Shown here piece after piece: positions 25,585 through 35,126 of a DNA stretch of 64,000 bases; within the stretch, counting starts at the first letter, position 1, and each line of letters opens with the position of its first letter. The DNA lies in the NCBI RefSeq assembly GCF_029893965.1, contig NZ_JARXXP010000011.1:121205-185204 (forward strand), read 5' to 3'. The notes below the pieces were generated by a model. That model was given only the letters and a program-made list of their open reading frames with translations, did not search any database and had not been told where the DNA came from. The position numbers and the translations under genes are program-made. The stretch is from Paenibacillus sp. PastM-3. Lineage in GTDB: Bacteria; Bacillota; Bacilli; Paenibacillales; Paenibacillaceae.

Positions 25585-26157
25585 TTAATCGGCGAAATGA
25601 ACCTTTCCGTCTTCCAGAGACTCTATACGGACTAGCGACTCCAACAGAATACCCTGATCCCTGATCGTACGGGCGCCTGCCTGGAAGCACTTCTCCACGA
25701 CGACTCCCATCCCGGCCAGCTCAGCGCCGGAACGCTGGATAATCTTGATCAGCCCGCGCGCAGCATCACCGTTGGCAATAATATCATCAATAAAAAGAAC
25801 CTTATCTTCCCGGGAAATATACTGGCGGGACAGCATGATGTCGGTAACAATCCCTTTGGTAAAGGACGGAACCCGTTCGCACAGGGCATCAGGATCAGCC
25901 AGCAGCGTTTTTTTGCGGCGGGCAAATACAAGCGGCACCTTCATTTCCAAAGCGGTGGCAAACGCCACGGCAATACCCGAGGATTCCACAGTGACCACCC
26001 GTGTGATCCCTGCATCCGCGAATCTCCCGGCAAACTCCCGTCCCATTTCCATCGTCAGGATCGGATCAACCTGGTGGTTGAGCAGGGCATCCAGCTTCAG
26101 CACCTGATCGGAATGGACGACCCCTTCCTCTAATATCCGCTGTTTCAATACTTCCAT
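25585..26157 (-). CDS. xpt: Xanthine phosphoribosyltransferase
   Basis: Xpt converts xanthine and PRPP to XMP for purine salvage. The 190-residue protein has the PRPP-binding loop VLFIDDIIANGDAARG, the N-terminal MEVLKQRILEEG and the FARRKK segment of Xpt. It matches the usual length. Unlike in Bacillus, no xanthine permease (pbuX) follows, and the 175-base leader does not show the purine-riboswitch core. The leader instead has an inverted repeat, CTTCCGCA (26199-26206) and TGCGGAAG (26224-26231). It diverges from the YkvI-type gene. Confidence 0.93.
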   Translation of the reverse strand: MEVLKQRILEEGVVHSDQVLKLDALLNHQVDPILTMEMGREFAGRFADAGITRVVTVESSGIAVAFATALEMKVPLVFARRKKTLLADPDALCERVPSFTKGIVTDIMLSRQYISREDKVLFIDDIIANGDAARGLIKIIQRSGAELAGMGVVVEKCFQAGARTIRDQGILLESLVRIESLEDGKVHFAD

Positions 26158-26347
26158 GACTTAGTACCCCCATTACCTTAATAATTCCAGACGCTCCGCT
26201 TCCGCAAACCTTCATTTCACCTGTGCGGAAGTCATGTCCCTCTGGCTATCATCATAACCTGTACTATATGGACTGCACAAGGCAATCCGGCGGGCAAAGC
26301 CCATTTTTATAATCAGAGTATAATCAGAGCACATGAGGAGTGAAGCC

Positions 26348-27463
26348 ATGAAATCGTATGTCCGCACGCTGCAGATTGCTTTTACCTATATCGGCACCAT
26401 AGTAGGCGCAGGGTTTGCTACCGGCCAGGAGATTCTCCGCTTTTTTACCCGGTACGGCCACTGGGCTCTGCTTACCATTATGCTCTCAACCGTTCTGTTC
26501 GTTTGGCTCGGCACCAAGATGATGGTTATTGCGCGCCGGATCGGTGCCGATTCGTATGAAGACTTCAACCGTCATCTGTTCGGTGAAAAAACGGGCAGCC
26601 GCATCAGCCTGTTCACCCTGGTTATCCTGATCGGGGTCAACAGCATTATGCTGGCTGGTGCAGGGGCCATCTTTCAGGAGCATCTTGGCTTCCCTTATCA
26701 GGCAGGACTGCTGATTACACTGACCGGCTCGTTTTTTTTGCTGAAGCGGGGGATGTCAGGCATTATGCAGCTTAACAGCCTGGTTGTGCCGCTGATGCTT
26801 ACTCTGTCGCTTATCATTATTTTTAATACATTCGGATTGCCGGAAGCGGGGCGGTTTCTATTCCTGCAGACGGACAGCAGCAGCTTCGGCGCCTGGATGT
26901 CACCGCTGCTGTATACCGCCTTTAACCTGGGTATGGCCCAGGCTGTGCTTGTCCCGCTGGCCCGGCATACCGAGGACGAACAGTCGCTTGTACGCGGCGG
27001 TATTCTGGGCGGCATCGGCATCGGCTTCATGCTGCTGGCTGCGCATTTCGCCATGAGCTCGCAGATGCCCGGCATTCTGCAGTATGAAGTCCCGATGGGC
27101 AGCATCGCCTTCAGACTCGGCCCAGCCGTTCAGCTGATCTATCTGCTGCTGATCTTTCTGGAAATCTTCAGCACTTTCATAGCCAACATTTACGGCGTGA
27201 GCGTACAGCTGCAGCAGCGTCTGCCTGTCGCCCCTGCCCTCGTCACTCCGCTGCTCATGCTGTTCTGTTATCTGTTCAGCCAGTTCGGCTTCAGCTCGCT
27301 GCTCGGGGTGTTCTACCCGATCTTCGGAGCTCTGGCCCTAGTTTGGGTCAGCATGCTGCTGCGCGCACCGCTGTCTCCCCCGCCTCCCTGCCCTGAAGGG
27401 AAAGACAAGGCTAAAGGCATAACCATTGTTGCCGTCAAGCCGGTTATACGGGGGCGGAAATGA
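26348..27463 (+). CDS. YkvI family membrane protein
   Basis: The 371-residue protein has about ten membrane helices and the family start KSYVRTLQIAFTYIGTIVGAGFATGQEIL, which recalls the unwound helix 1 of LeuT-fold amino-acid transporters. It looks like YkvI of Bacillus, an uncharacterised transporter-like protein. The ATG at 26348 is preceded by GAGGAG; the ATG at 26333 overlaps that site and is rejected. The C-terminus is a Pro-rich, basic cytoplasmic tail. It ends seven bases from the convergent yhaN gene. Confidence 0.8.
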   Translation: MKSYVRTLQIAFTYIGTIVGAGFATGQEILRFFTRYGHWALLTIMLSTVLFVWLGTKMMVIARRIGADSYEDFNRHLFGEKTGSRISLFTLVILIGVNSIMLAGAGAIFQEHLGFPYQAGLLITLTGSFFLLKRGMSGIMQLNSLVVPLMLTLSLIIIFNTFGLPEAGRFLFLQTDSSSFGAWMSPLLYTAFNLGMAQAVLVPLARHTEDEQSLVRGGILGGIGIGFMLLAAHFAMSSQMPGILQYEVPMGSIAFRLGPAVQLIYLLLIFLEIFSTFIANIYGVSVQLQQRLPVAPALVTPLLMLFCYLFSQFGFSSLLGVFYPIFGALALVWVSMLLRAPLSPPPPCPEGKDKAKGITIVAVKPVIRGRK

Positions 27464-27469
27464 GGGAAG

Positions 27470-30400
27470 TTAGACGGATATTACCGCCGCGGAAGGAATA
27501 ATCCGCATGGCCGCATCCGCAACATAGCGGTGGCAGGTCATCATTACGATCTGCCTGGTTGCCGACAGTTCGCCTATCAAGGCCAGTGCTGCAGACAAGC
27601 GGCCTTCATCAAAATTGACGAACAGATCATCCAGCATCAGCGGCAGCCTGATCTGCCGGCTCATGGTTTCGGCCAGAGCCAGCCGGACCGCAAGATACAA
27701 TTGCTCCTGTGTGCCGCGGCTCAGCAGCCCGCTGTCGAGCAGCCCTAACGCTTCATGCTCAGCTTTTAGCTCTTTATGGCCAAGGGTCATTACAATTCTC
27801 CGGTATTCCCCTTGTGTCAGCTTTACAAAATAGGCAGAAGCCAGCTGCAGGACCTGCGGCTGCTTCTCCTGCTCATAAATCCTTCTCGTCCGCCCGATCA
27901 GCTCTGCTGCCAGTGCCGTCACGGCATACTGGCCAGCCAGCTGGCGGAGTGCCGACCGCTGCTCCTCCAGCTGCTGGCTGACAGTGTCCCCCATGCAGCG
28001 TTCATGCAAATGCTCCTGCTCCTGCAGCAGCTTGCCCCTCTGCTCCAAAAGGATATTCCGCTCTTCTTCCAGGTTCACCGCAGCATTTTCGGCTGCAGTG
28101 CGTTCCTCTTCAAGCGCAGATGCATCATGCTGCTCCAGCAGCTGCTGCAATTGATCCGCTCTGGCGCCTTCCCAGCCGGTGAACATCGCCAGCTCCCATT
28201 GACGGATCGCTCTCACAAGCTCCGTCCGCCGCTGCACTGCCGAAGCGCGCCGCAGAAAGTCTTCGCCGTCCCCGGCTCCGCCTTCACGCAGCAGAGCACT
28301 GCTGCGATGCACCAGACCTTCCAGCTGCTGCCTGTTCTCCAACAGTTCCTCATGCATTTCCGCCATCCGGGCAGACAATCCCTCCCTGCGAAGCAGCTCA
28401 CCCCGGAGCACATCCCACTCCCGTTTCCGGTTCTCCAGCCAGCCGAGCAAGGTGAACAGGGAGACCTCACCGCTACTGTTCCCTCCGGCCTGCTGCAGCA
28501 GTGACAAGCCTTCATGCTCATAGGCTTCACATTCTGCTCCAAGCTCCCCGAGCCGCGCAGTCAGCTTGTCACGCTGGCGGAGCAGCTCATTTCCCTGCTC
28601 TACCAGCGCGAAGAGATCCGGCAGCCCTTCCGGGGACAAGCCTTCCGGCAGCTTGCGCTGACGCAGCCAGTCTGTGTACCGGACGTCGAGTTCAGAGAAC
28701 TCCGCCTCGGCGCGCTCCAGCTCCTCTGCCAGGGCGCGCTCATGCCCGGCGAGCGCCTCTGCTTCTGTCCGGCACGCTTCGCACTCGCCGGACAGCCGGT
28801 CCATGCGCAGCTGCCAGGCGTTCCACGCCTCCATCAGGCGGCGCAGCTCCCGCATGCCGGCTTCAAGCACGCCGGCATCCATGTTCCCGCTCTCCGGCTC
28901 CGCTCCGGAGAGCAGCAGCCCGCGCAGCCGCAGCATCTCCGCTGCGGCCGCTGCGCTATCCCCGCCGCCATGCTCCGGCGGGGTGCCCTGCCGGCCCGCT
29001 GCGCGCAGGCCGGCCCACAGGGCCAGGTCCGCTGCGGCCAGCAGGCCGAGCGCGGACCAGACGCTGAGCGGCGGAGCCCCGCTCAGCTGCAGGGCCGCCG
29101 GCAGCAGCAGCGTCAGCGCTGTGCCTGCGGCCAGCCACCGCCGGTAGCGTGCCGCCCGGCGGTTTCCGGCGCCGGAGCTGCGGCGGCCGGCGCTTTCCGG
29201 GCCGCTGCGCGGCCCGGCTGTGCCGAGCTGGGCTTCGCGCCAGCGCTCGGCAGCCTGCTGCAGCTCGTCCCACAGCTGCAGCAGTTCACGCGGGCTGCGC
29301 GGGGCGAGGCCCGCGAAGCTGGCGGCGCCGCTTGCGTGCTCGCGCGCAAGCGAGCGCTCCGCCGCCTGCAGCGCAGCGGCGGCGGCGGCCAGGCGGGAGC
29401 GGAGGCTCTGCCGCTCCGCTTCCCGGGCCTCCATGCGCCGGTCGTAGCCGGCGAATGAGGCGGCGAAGCGCCGCGCAGCTTCGCGCTCCGCCGCAGTAAC
29501 CGCAAAAGCGGCAAGCTCCGGATAGCCCCATCCGGCGCCGATACTGCGCAGAATGCGCTCCAGATGAGCCTCATGTACGGCAAGGTCGGCTTCCAGGCGC
29601 TGCCGCTCTGCCCGGCGGTCTTCATAGCTCGCACGCCTGCGGTCAAGACGATCCAGCACAGGTCCCTGTGCAAGGAGCAGCTCATCCGGCGGGTGAAGCG
29701 CCAGCTCGGCGGCAAGCTCGTCATGCTGCCGTTGAAGCCGCTCTACAGCACCAGCCGCACTGCGGATTTCCGCCTCCAGCGTCTGCCACCGTACCGTGCC
29801 ATTTTCGGGAAAATCCGCGATTTCCGGCAGGCTCTCCAGCTCAAACCTGGCTTCACGCCACTTCAGCCACAGTTCACGGATATCTGCCGCTTTGCGCAGC
29901 AGCTTCAGTCTGCTGCCTGTACTGTTCCGCGCAAGCTCAAGCTCTGCCAGCTTCTGTTCCGCAAGCTCAAGCGCAGCCAGATTCGCATTATACCGGGGAA
30001 GCAAAGACCGGCTCTCGGCCATATCCCGCTCCAGCTTCTCAATCTGCTGAAGGATTTTGGCCGCCTCCTGCACTTTGCCCCGCGGTTTATACAGCTTCTC
30101 CGCTTCCTGGAGCAGCTTGCGTTCGGCGCGCATAATATCACCGCCTCCGCCCATGCCCGCGTGGAACAGATAGCTGCTCATTTCCTCGGACTGCAGCGCG
30201 CCAAGCTCCTGCAGCTCGTCCAGCGACACAGCGAACAGCTGCCGGAACATGCTTCGCGAGATGCCGCCCAGCAGCCGCCGTTCCAGCTCCTCCTGTGACG
30301 CCTCTTCCGTCCGGCCGTCCGGATGCCGGACGGTAATACTAAGCCTTTCGCTCCGGGCCTGCTCCCCTCCGGCAGCGTAGCGCCGGATGATCCAGCTTGC

Positions 30401-30637
30401 CCCCGAACGGTCGCATGCCGTTAGAATCCCCCCGTGCTGACCGCCCTGCAGCGGCTCATACCGCTCCGCCGGATGCGCCCTGCCGGGAATCCCGAACAGC
30501 ATAGCCCGGATAAATTGCAGTGTGGTGCTTTTGCCGGCCTCATTACGCCCGTACAGTACAGTGACGCCTTCCTTCAGCTCAATTTCCCGCTGCTGCAGCC
30601 GGCCAAAGCCGCTAATCTGCAACTGCTCTATCTTCAT
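27470..30637 (-). CDS. yhaN: YhaN-like AAA/SMC-type ATPase
   Basis: The 1055-residue protein has Walker A (YGRNEAGKSTT, residues about 29-39), a Rad50/SbcC-like N-terminal motif, long Ala/Glu/Arg-rich coiled coils, and near the C-terminus the signature LLSRGTQEQLYLAVRLALAE with Walker B LPLMLDDLFVNFD. Between the coils two hydrophobic segments (TALTLLLPAALQLSG and ALGLLAAADLALWAG) could span the membrane, as in YhaN. Rad50-type ATPases work with an Mre11-type nuclease; the nuclease gene yhaO overlaps its start by four bases. The coil-coding part (about 28.6-29.5 kb) is extremely GC-rich. A role in DNA end processing is inferred. Confidence 0.85.
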   Translation of the reverse strand: MKIEQLQISGFGRLQQREIELKEGVTVLYGRNEAGKSTTLQFIRAMLFGIPGRAHPAERYEPLQGGQHGGILTACDRSGASWIIRRYAAGGEQARSERLSITVRHPDGRTEEASQEELERRLLGGISRSMFRQLFAVSLDELQELGALQSEEMSSYLFHAGMGGGGDIMRAERKLLQEAEKLYKPRGKVQEAAKILQQIEKLERDMAESRSLLPRYNANLAALELAEQKLAELELARNSTGSRLKLLRKAADIRELWLKWREARFELESLPEIADFPENGTVRWQTLEAEIRSAAGAVERLQRQHDELAAELALHPPDELLLAQGPVLDRLDRRRASYEDRRAERQRLEADLAVHEAHLERILRSIGAGWGYPELAAFAVTAAEREAARRFAASFAGYDRRMEAREAERQSLRSRLAAAAAALQAAERSLAREHASGAASFAGLAPRSPRELLQLWDELQQAAERWREAQLGTAGPRSGPESAGRRSSGAGNRRAARYRRWLAAGTALTLLLPAALQLSGAPPLSVWSALGLLAAADLALWAGLRAAGRQGTPPEHGGGDSAAAAAEMLRLRGLLLSGAEPESGNMDAGVLEAGMRELRRLMEAWNAWQLRMDRLSGECEACRTEAEALAGHERALAEELERAEAEFSELDVRYTDWLRQRKLPEGLSPEGLPDLFALVEQGNELLRQRDKLTARLGELGAECEAYEHEGLSLLQQAGGNSSGEVSLFTLLGWLENRKREWDVLRGELLRREGLSARMAEMHEELLENRQQLEGLVHRSSALLREGGAGDGEDFLRRASAVQRRTELVRAIRQWELAMFTGWEGARADQLQQLLEQHDASALEEERTAAENAAVNLEEERNILLEQRGKLLQEQEHLHERCMGDTVSQQLEEQRSALRQLAGQYAVTALAAELIGRTRRIYEQEKQPQVLQLASAYFVKLTQGEYRRIVMTLGHKELKAEHEALGLLDSGLLSRGTQEQLYLAVRLALAETMSRQIRLPLMLDDLFVNFDEGRLSAALALIGELSATRQIVMMTCHRYVADAAMRIIPSAAVISV

Positions 30638-32022
30638 TCCGCATTCCCCCGCTTCTGCCGGTCTTCCGGCGTACCTGCGTCTCCCGCTGCCTCTTCACCA
30701 TAAACCGGATGATGGCTGCCAGCCCGCGCAGCTTCCTCCGCACCACTCAGCAGTGTAATGCCCAGCTCTTCGGCACTGCGCAGCCAGTCCCGTTTGTCAT
30801 CGCTGTCAATAGCGCTAAGCAGCCTGCGCAGCTCGCGGTTTTCCATCAGCGGCTTCAGCGCTGCCGAAAGCAAGTCCTCCAGCCCGTCTGGAGTCTGTCC
30901 GCTCCGGCCGGAGAGCCGCAGCAGTTCGCCGAGGAAACTATCCTCCTGCACAAGACGCTCCCGGTCAACCGGCAGTCCTGTTTCTACTGAGAAGCCCTCG
31001 GTCCACACCAGACCCGCGTACATTTGCTGCCCGGCTCGCACCGCCTCCCGCCGCTGCAGCTCGGCCAGAAGGTCGGCAGCGGCACCTTTTTCAGACAATA
31101 TTCTGTGCACGTTCCCCCGGCCGGTAAGTCTGAAGCGCACGACGGACATCAGTTGCGGAAGCTCATCACGGATTTCCTCTACTGCCCGTTCCACGGCATT
31201 TGTCCACTCCGCCTCATCTGCCAGACCGTCAATCGGTATTTCCTTCACCTGCCAGCGGACCGTATCCAGCTCACGAAACCGCAGAGCGGTATGGCCTTCT
31301 TCATTTACATCCACTATGTAACAGCCTTTTGGTCCTGTCTCCTTGACACTGCGACCTTGAATGTTGCCCGGATAAACAATGGCCGGACGCTCGTGCAGAA
31401 TACTGCGCTTATGAATATGCCCCAGGGCCCAGTAATCAAAGCCCCGTCCGATCAAATCCCTGCGGGTGCACGGCGAGTAGGTTTCATGCTGCAGATCCCC
31501 GTCCACATTGCCGTGTAAAAGCGCGATATGGAACAGGCTGCTGCCCGGCTTGCGGCTGAACCGCAATGCCGTATTCTCCGTTACTTTTGCCGTGGGATAA
31601 GAGATACCGCTGATGACAGCCAGCTCCGCCCCGTCACTCCGGCGGCAGGCTACGGCTTGTCCCGGCTCTCCGGCTCCGAACATGGTGACTCCGGCAGGCA
31701 GCTCCATGTTGAGGCGCGGCCCGTCCAGCGGATCATGATTGCCATGAATCAGGTAGACCTGTATGCCCCGTGCGGCCAGCTCCCTGAGGGCCTCCTGAAA
31801 ACGCAGCTGGCCCTGCAGCGAAGCATCCGAAACATCGTATACATCACCGCTGATGACTACAAAATCGACTTTTTCCTCTACAGCTACGCCAACAAGCCGC
31901 CCGAGGGCGGCGAAGGTGGACTCCCGTAGATAGGAGCGGACAGCCTGCGGAAGCTGCGCCAGACCAACGAAGCGGCTGTCCAGGTGCAGATCCGCAGCAT
32001 GCAGGAATCGGAAAGGGATCAC
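30634..32022 (-). CDS. yhaO: YhaO-like metallophosphoesterase (SbcD/Mre11-type nuclease)
   Basis: All five metallophosphoesterase motifs are present: HAADLHLDSRF (DxH), VVISGDVYD (GDxxD), LIHGNHDP (GNHD), LLHGNVDGD (His) and WALGHIHK (GHxH). The 462-residue protein matches the DNA repair exonuclease SbcD family and specifically YhaO. It lies in an operon, six bases after a glycosyltransferase gene and overlapping yhaN by four bases, so the two subunits are made together. Two-metal cleavage of DNA ends is the expected activity by analogy with Mre11. Confidence 0.88.
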   Translation of the reverse strand: MIPFRFLHAADLHLDSRFVGLAQLPQAVRSYLRESTFAALGRLVGVAVEEKVDFVVISGDVYDVSDASLQGQLRFQEALRELAARGIQVYLIHGNHDPLDGPRLNMELPAGVTMFGAGEPGQAVACRRSDGAELAVISGISYPTAKVTENTALRFSRKPGSSLFHIALLHGNVDGDLQHETYSPCTRRDLIGRGFDYWALGHIHKRSILHERPAIVYPGNIQGRSVKETGPKGCYIVDVNEEGHTALRFRELDTVRWQVKEIPIDGLADEAEWTNAVERAVEEIRDELPQLMSVVRFRLTGRGNVHRILSEKGAAADLLAELQRREAVRAGQQMYAGLVWTEGFSVETGLPVDRERLVQEDSFLGELLRLSGRSGQTPDGLEDLLSAALKPLMENRELRRLLSAIDSDDKRDWLRSAEELGITLLSGAEEAARAGSHHPVYGEEAAGDAGTPEDRQKRGNAE

Positions 32023-32028
32023 CTGAGC

Positions 32029-33165
32029 TCACCCTTTCGTTTCCGGCTGGTACTGCAGATAGATTTTTTTGAGCTCATTGGCGACCCGGGTCAGGGAATA
32101 CTGGCTCTTTGCTTTATCCCATGCGGATCTCGACAGCTCATAACGGTAGCCGGGATCTGCAATCACTTTTTCGAGTGCATCTGCAAGTGCATTCTGGTCA
32201 TCCGGGTTGACCAGCAGACCGTTGACCCCGTCTTCTATCTGCTCCGGTATCCCGCCGACATTTGTACCGACCAGGGCAAGACAGCTGAGCGCAGCCTCCG
32301 CAAACACGGAACCGAATGCTTCCGCCCTCGACGGCAGTACAAAAATATCAAAAAACGGCATGAATTCCTCGGGATGCAGCGTATAGCCGTAAAAAATCGT
32401 TTCATTATAAATTCCGAGCTCCTGCGCCAGCGACTCCAGCTCCCCGCGCGAAGGTCCGTCTCCGATAATATGCAGCACATATTCATGACCGCGGTTTTTC
32501 AGCTCTGCACAAGCTCTGAACAGGATATCCAGACCTTTGGCAGGAACCAGGCGCGTAACCGTCACCAGCTGCGGAATATTGTTATCATGCGGAACCGGCT
32601 TAAATCTTTTTTCGTCAAAACCGTTCGGGATAATGCCGATCTTCGCAGGATGATCTGTATAAGGTGCCAGATAATCGGCAAAAGCGTGCGATACCGTCAT
32701 CAGCCGGTCGCTGACATGCTCAAGCTCGCGGTAAATGGAGACCAGAAACTGATGCTCTATTCCGCCTTCCTGGATAACGCCGTTAAGGATCAGCTCGCGT
32801 TCGTAACTGGAGTGCAGCGTCTGAATCAGCGGAATTTCCGGATAGATTCTCTTCATCGCCAGGCCGGCAATCGGATGATGGGCATGAATCAGATCATACT
32901 GCTTGCTCATCCGCAGCTTGGTCCACCAGATGTAGTCACGGTAGGTCTGGATATATTTTTGCACAACCGGACTTTCGCCGTACACCGTCCAGTCAAACGT
33001 TTCAAAGACAATCTCTTCACGTCCCTTGTTCCGAATCCGCTTAGGCAGCCAGAACAAATCCATTTCCCAGCGGCTGGAGCGGAACCGCTCCTGCAGGTAA
33101 GGAATCATGGAAGATACGCCGCCGGGCTGCTCCGGCGGGAAGAATAGCGCTTGCAGCAAATTCAT
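32029..33165 (-). CDS. Glycosyltransferase family 4
   Basis: This GT-B enzyme of 378 residues has an N-terminal acceptor domain with the PPEQPGGVSS loop and a donor-binding domain with TVTRLVPAKGLDILFRA, HIIGDGP and the catalytic FVLPSRAEAFGSVFAEA (the E-x7-E motif of family 4). It transfers sugar from a nucleotide-sugar to an unknown acceptor. The ATG at 33165 is chosen because AAAAGGGG lies nine bases upstream; the longer frame to 33213 has no such site. It is the first gene of the unit with yhaO and yhaN, an odd mix of sugar and DNA functions. Confidence 0.85.
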   Translation of the reverse strand: MNLLQALFFPPEQPGGVSSMIPYLQERFRSSRWEMDLFWLPKRIRNKGREEIVFETFDWTVYGESPVVQKYIQTYRDYIWWTKLRMSKQYDLIHAHHPIAGLAMKRIYPEIPLIQTLHSSYERELILNGVIQEGGIEHQFLVSIYRELEHVSDRLMTVSHAFADYLAPYTDHPAKIGIIPNGFDEKRFKPVPHDNNIPQLVTVTRLVPAKGLDILFRACAELKNRGHEYVLHIIGDGPSRGELESLAQELGIYNETIFYGYTLHPEEFMPFFDIFVLPSRAEAFGSVFAEAALSCLALVGTNVGGIPEQIEDGVNGLLVNPDDQNALADALEKVIADPGYRYELSRSAWDKAKSQYSLTRVANELKKIYLQYQPETKG

Positions 33166-33350
33166 AAGGTACATCCCCTTTTCGATTGCCCCGATTACGG
33201 TGAGACTCGGCAATTATGATATAGTTATATATATGTACATATACAGGCAACGCTGAGGTCCCATATCTTGATTTTATCGGTATCCACCTGAAACAGCAAG
33301 GAATAAGAACACTTGAGCCTGTTTTGAAATCAACAAGAGGAGAATGACTT

Positions 33351-34748
33351 ATGAATGAAGAACGGCTGCCCGCTGCATTTACCACTGCCATGAAAGAGAT
33401 GCTGGGGCAGGAGGCGGACGCTTTTCTGCACAGCTACATGATGCCGCGGACCCAGGGCTTGCGGTTTAATACTTTAAAGAGCCCCCCCGGCAGCGCTACT
33501 GCCAGCAATATTATGGCACAGTTCAGCCTGACTCCGGTCCCCTGGTGCAAAACAGGTTATTATTATGAGGATCCGGCCCGGCCCGGCCGGCACCCCTTCC
33601 ATACCGCCGGACTATATTATATTCAGGAACCGTCGGCAATGTCCGCGGCCGAGCTGCTGGCGCCGCTGCCTGGTGAGACCGTACTCGATCTGGCTGCTGC
33701 GCCAGGCGGCAAAACAACCCACCTCGCCTCCCTGATGCAGGGACAGGGCCTGCTTGTCTCCAATGAGATTCATCCCGAGCGCGCCAAAATTCTGGCCGAG
33801 AACGTCGAACGTCTGGGTATCCCCCATGCACTCGTAACCAGCGCTGCTCCGGACGAGCTGTCACGGCGTTTCCCGGAGGTCTTCGACCGGATTATGCTTG
33901 ACGCTCCCTGCTCCGGTGAAGGCATGTTCCGCAAAGATCCCGCAGCAATCCGTGAGTGGTCCCCCGATCATGTCCGGATGTGTGCATCCAGGCAGTGGGA
34001 TATTCTGCAGGATGCCTATATCATGCTGAAGCCGGGCGGCAGTATGGTCTACTCGACCTGTACCTTTAACCGCCAGGAGAACGAGGAGACAATCGCCCGT
34101 TTTACAGCAGCTTATCCCGATATGGAGCTCATTACTGCCAAACGGCTCTGGCCTCATCTTGAGAAAGGTGAGGGGCATTTCGTCGCGCTGCTGCATAAAG
34201 CACCAGCTTCAGCATCCGGTGACCCAGCCAGCACCCGCAATAAACGCAGCGGCGGAAAAAGCAAACACGGGCCGCGAATAAACGCTTCGGTCCGTGAGGC
34301 TTATCAGCAGTTCCTGGACTGGGCCGCCAAGGAGCTGCCCGGCTACAACGTACAGGGTACACCTGTGTTGTTTGGAGAGTCGCTTTACCTGCTGCCTGAA
34401 GCATTTAATGAACGTTTGCATACCGGCCAGCTGGAAGGCCTTAAGGTCCCGCGCGCTGGGCTGCATGTAGCCCATTTGAAGAAAAACCGGATCGAACCGG
34501 CCCACGCCCTGGCTATGGCACTTTCACCGGAGCAGGCTGCACGTTGCTTCGACCTGTCTGCTGACAGCCTGGACATTCAGGCCTGGCTGCGCGGCGAGAG
34601 CCTGCCGGTTCCCGCTGAGCTGCACGGCTGGACGCTCGTCTGCGTGGAAGGCCTGCCCGTCGGCTGGGGCAAAGCCAGCTCGGGCCAGCTGAAGAACCAT
34701 CTGCCCAAGGGATTGAGAATCCTGAAAGCCCATCTTGACGAATCTTAG
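33351..34748 (+). CDS. RsmF-type rRNA cytosine-C5 methyltransferase (copy 1)
   Basis: The 465-residue enzyme methylates cytosine in RNA. It has SAM-binding DLAAAPGGKTTHLASLM, the catalytic PC motif LDAPCSGEGMFRKD and the TC motif YSTCTFNRQENE, as in RsmF/NSUN proteins. The C-terminal 130 residues form the RsmF RNA-recognition part (HVAHLKKNRIEPAHALAMAL). The ribosome site GAGGAG precedes the ATG. A second RsmF-type gene lies 3 kb away in the opposite orientation, so one of them may act on another site or RNA. Target not provable from sequence. Confidence 0.9.
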   Translation: MNEERLPAAFTTAMKEMLGQEADAFLHSYMMPRTQGLRFNTLKSPPGSATASNIMAQFSLTPVPWCKTGYYYEDPARPGRHPFHTAGLYYIQEPSAMSAAELLAPLPGETVLDLAAAPGGKTTHLASLMQGQGLLVSNEIHPERAKILAENVERLGIPHALVTSAAPDELSRRFPEVFDRIMLDAPCSGEGMFRKDPAAIREWSPDHVRMCASRQWDILQDAYIMLKPGGSMVYSTCTFNRQENEETIARFTAAYPDMELITAKRLWPHLEKGEGHFVALLHKAPASASGDPASTRNKRSGGKSKHGPRINASVREAYQQFLDWAAKELPGYNVQGTPVLFGESLYLLPEAFNERLHTGQLEGLKVPRAGLHVAHLKKNRIEPAHALAMALSPEQAARCFDLSADSLDIQAWLRGESLPVPAELHGWTLVCVEGLPVGWGKASSGQLKNHLPKGLRILKAHLDES

Positions 34749-34865
34749 GCAGCTGACCAGTTCAGACCTCCCTTATATGCATATGATGTCATTATCCCAA
34801 GGACGCCTCAGCTGGGGCAGACGCAGCAATGGGGGATCAGACATAAGTTAAGGGAGGAATCAGAC

Positions 34866-34955
34866 ATGGGTGCAGTGCCAGGCTTTACTTCGACCGGTGC
34901 AATTTTGGTGCTCTTTATTCTGCTCGTCATCATTTCCCGATCGTTGTTTGTCTAA
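34866..34955 (+). CDS. YjcZ-type small membrane protein, 29 residues
   Basis: A strong site (AAGGGAGG) lies nine bases before an ATG that opens 29 codons. The product is Gly-containing at the start (MGAVPGFTSTG) and then one membrane helix (AILVLFILLVIISRSLFV). This is the pattern of the YjcZ family of tiny sporulation-associated membrane proteins. A small GC stem with T5 at 35010-35030 follows. It is shorter than usual gene-finder cut-offs and easy to miss. Function is unknown. Confidence 0.8.
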   Translation: MGAVPGFTSTGAILVLFILLVIISRSLFV

Positions 34956-35009
34956 TTCCGTCCGCAGGTTTATGCGACAGTGACACCAAGCGGCTGTGCC
35001 GCCCTTCCC

Positions 35010-35030
35010 GGGGCCGTGCAGCCCCTTTTT
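35010..35030 (+). terminator. Small terminator after the YjcZ-type gene
   Basis: GGGGC and GCCCC with a six-base loop are followed directly by TTTTT. Confidence 0.6.
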
Positions 35031-35126
35031 GGTCTGAGGCTGCGCCGGGCGGGCCGCTCGGTTTGTGGAGAATGGGCAAGTGTCAGTAATCTGCTTCCCA
35101 CTTTTCACTATGCACTATGCACTTCT

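Noticed and set aside
25585..26332. Purine riboswitch upstream of xpt
   Set aside because: The conserved core of the purine aptamer could not be found in the leader on either strand; only a simple inverted repeat is present.
28514..30298. Several long open frames opposite yhaN
   Set aside because: They are products of the high GC content and Arg/Ala-rich coding on the other strand.
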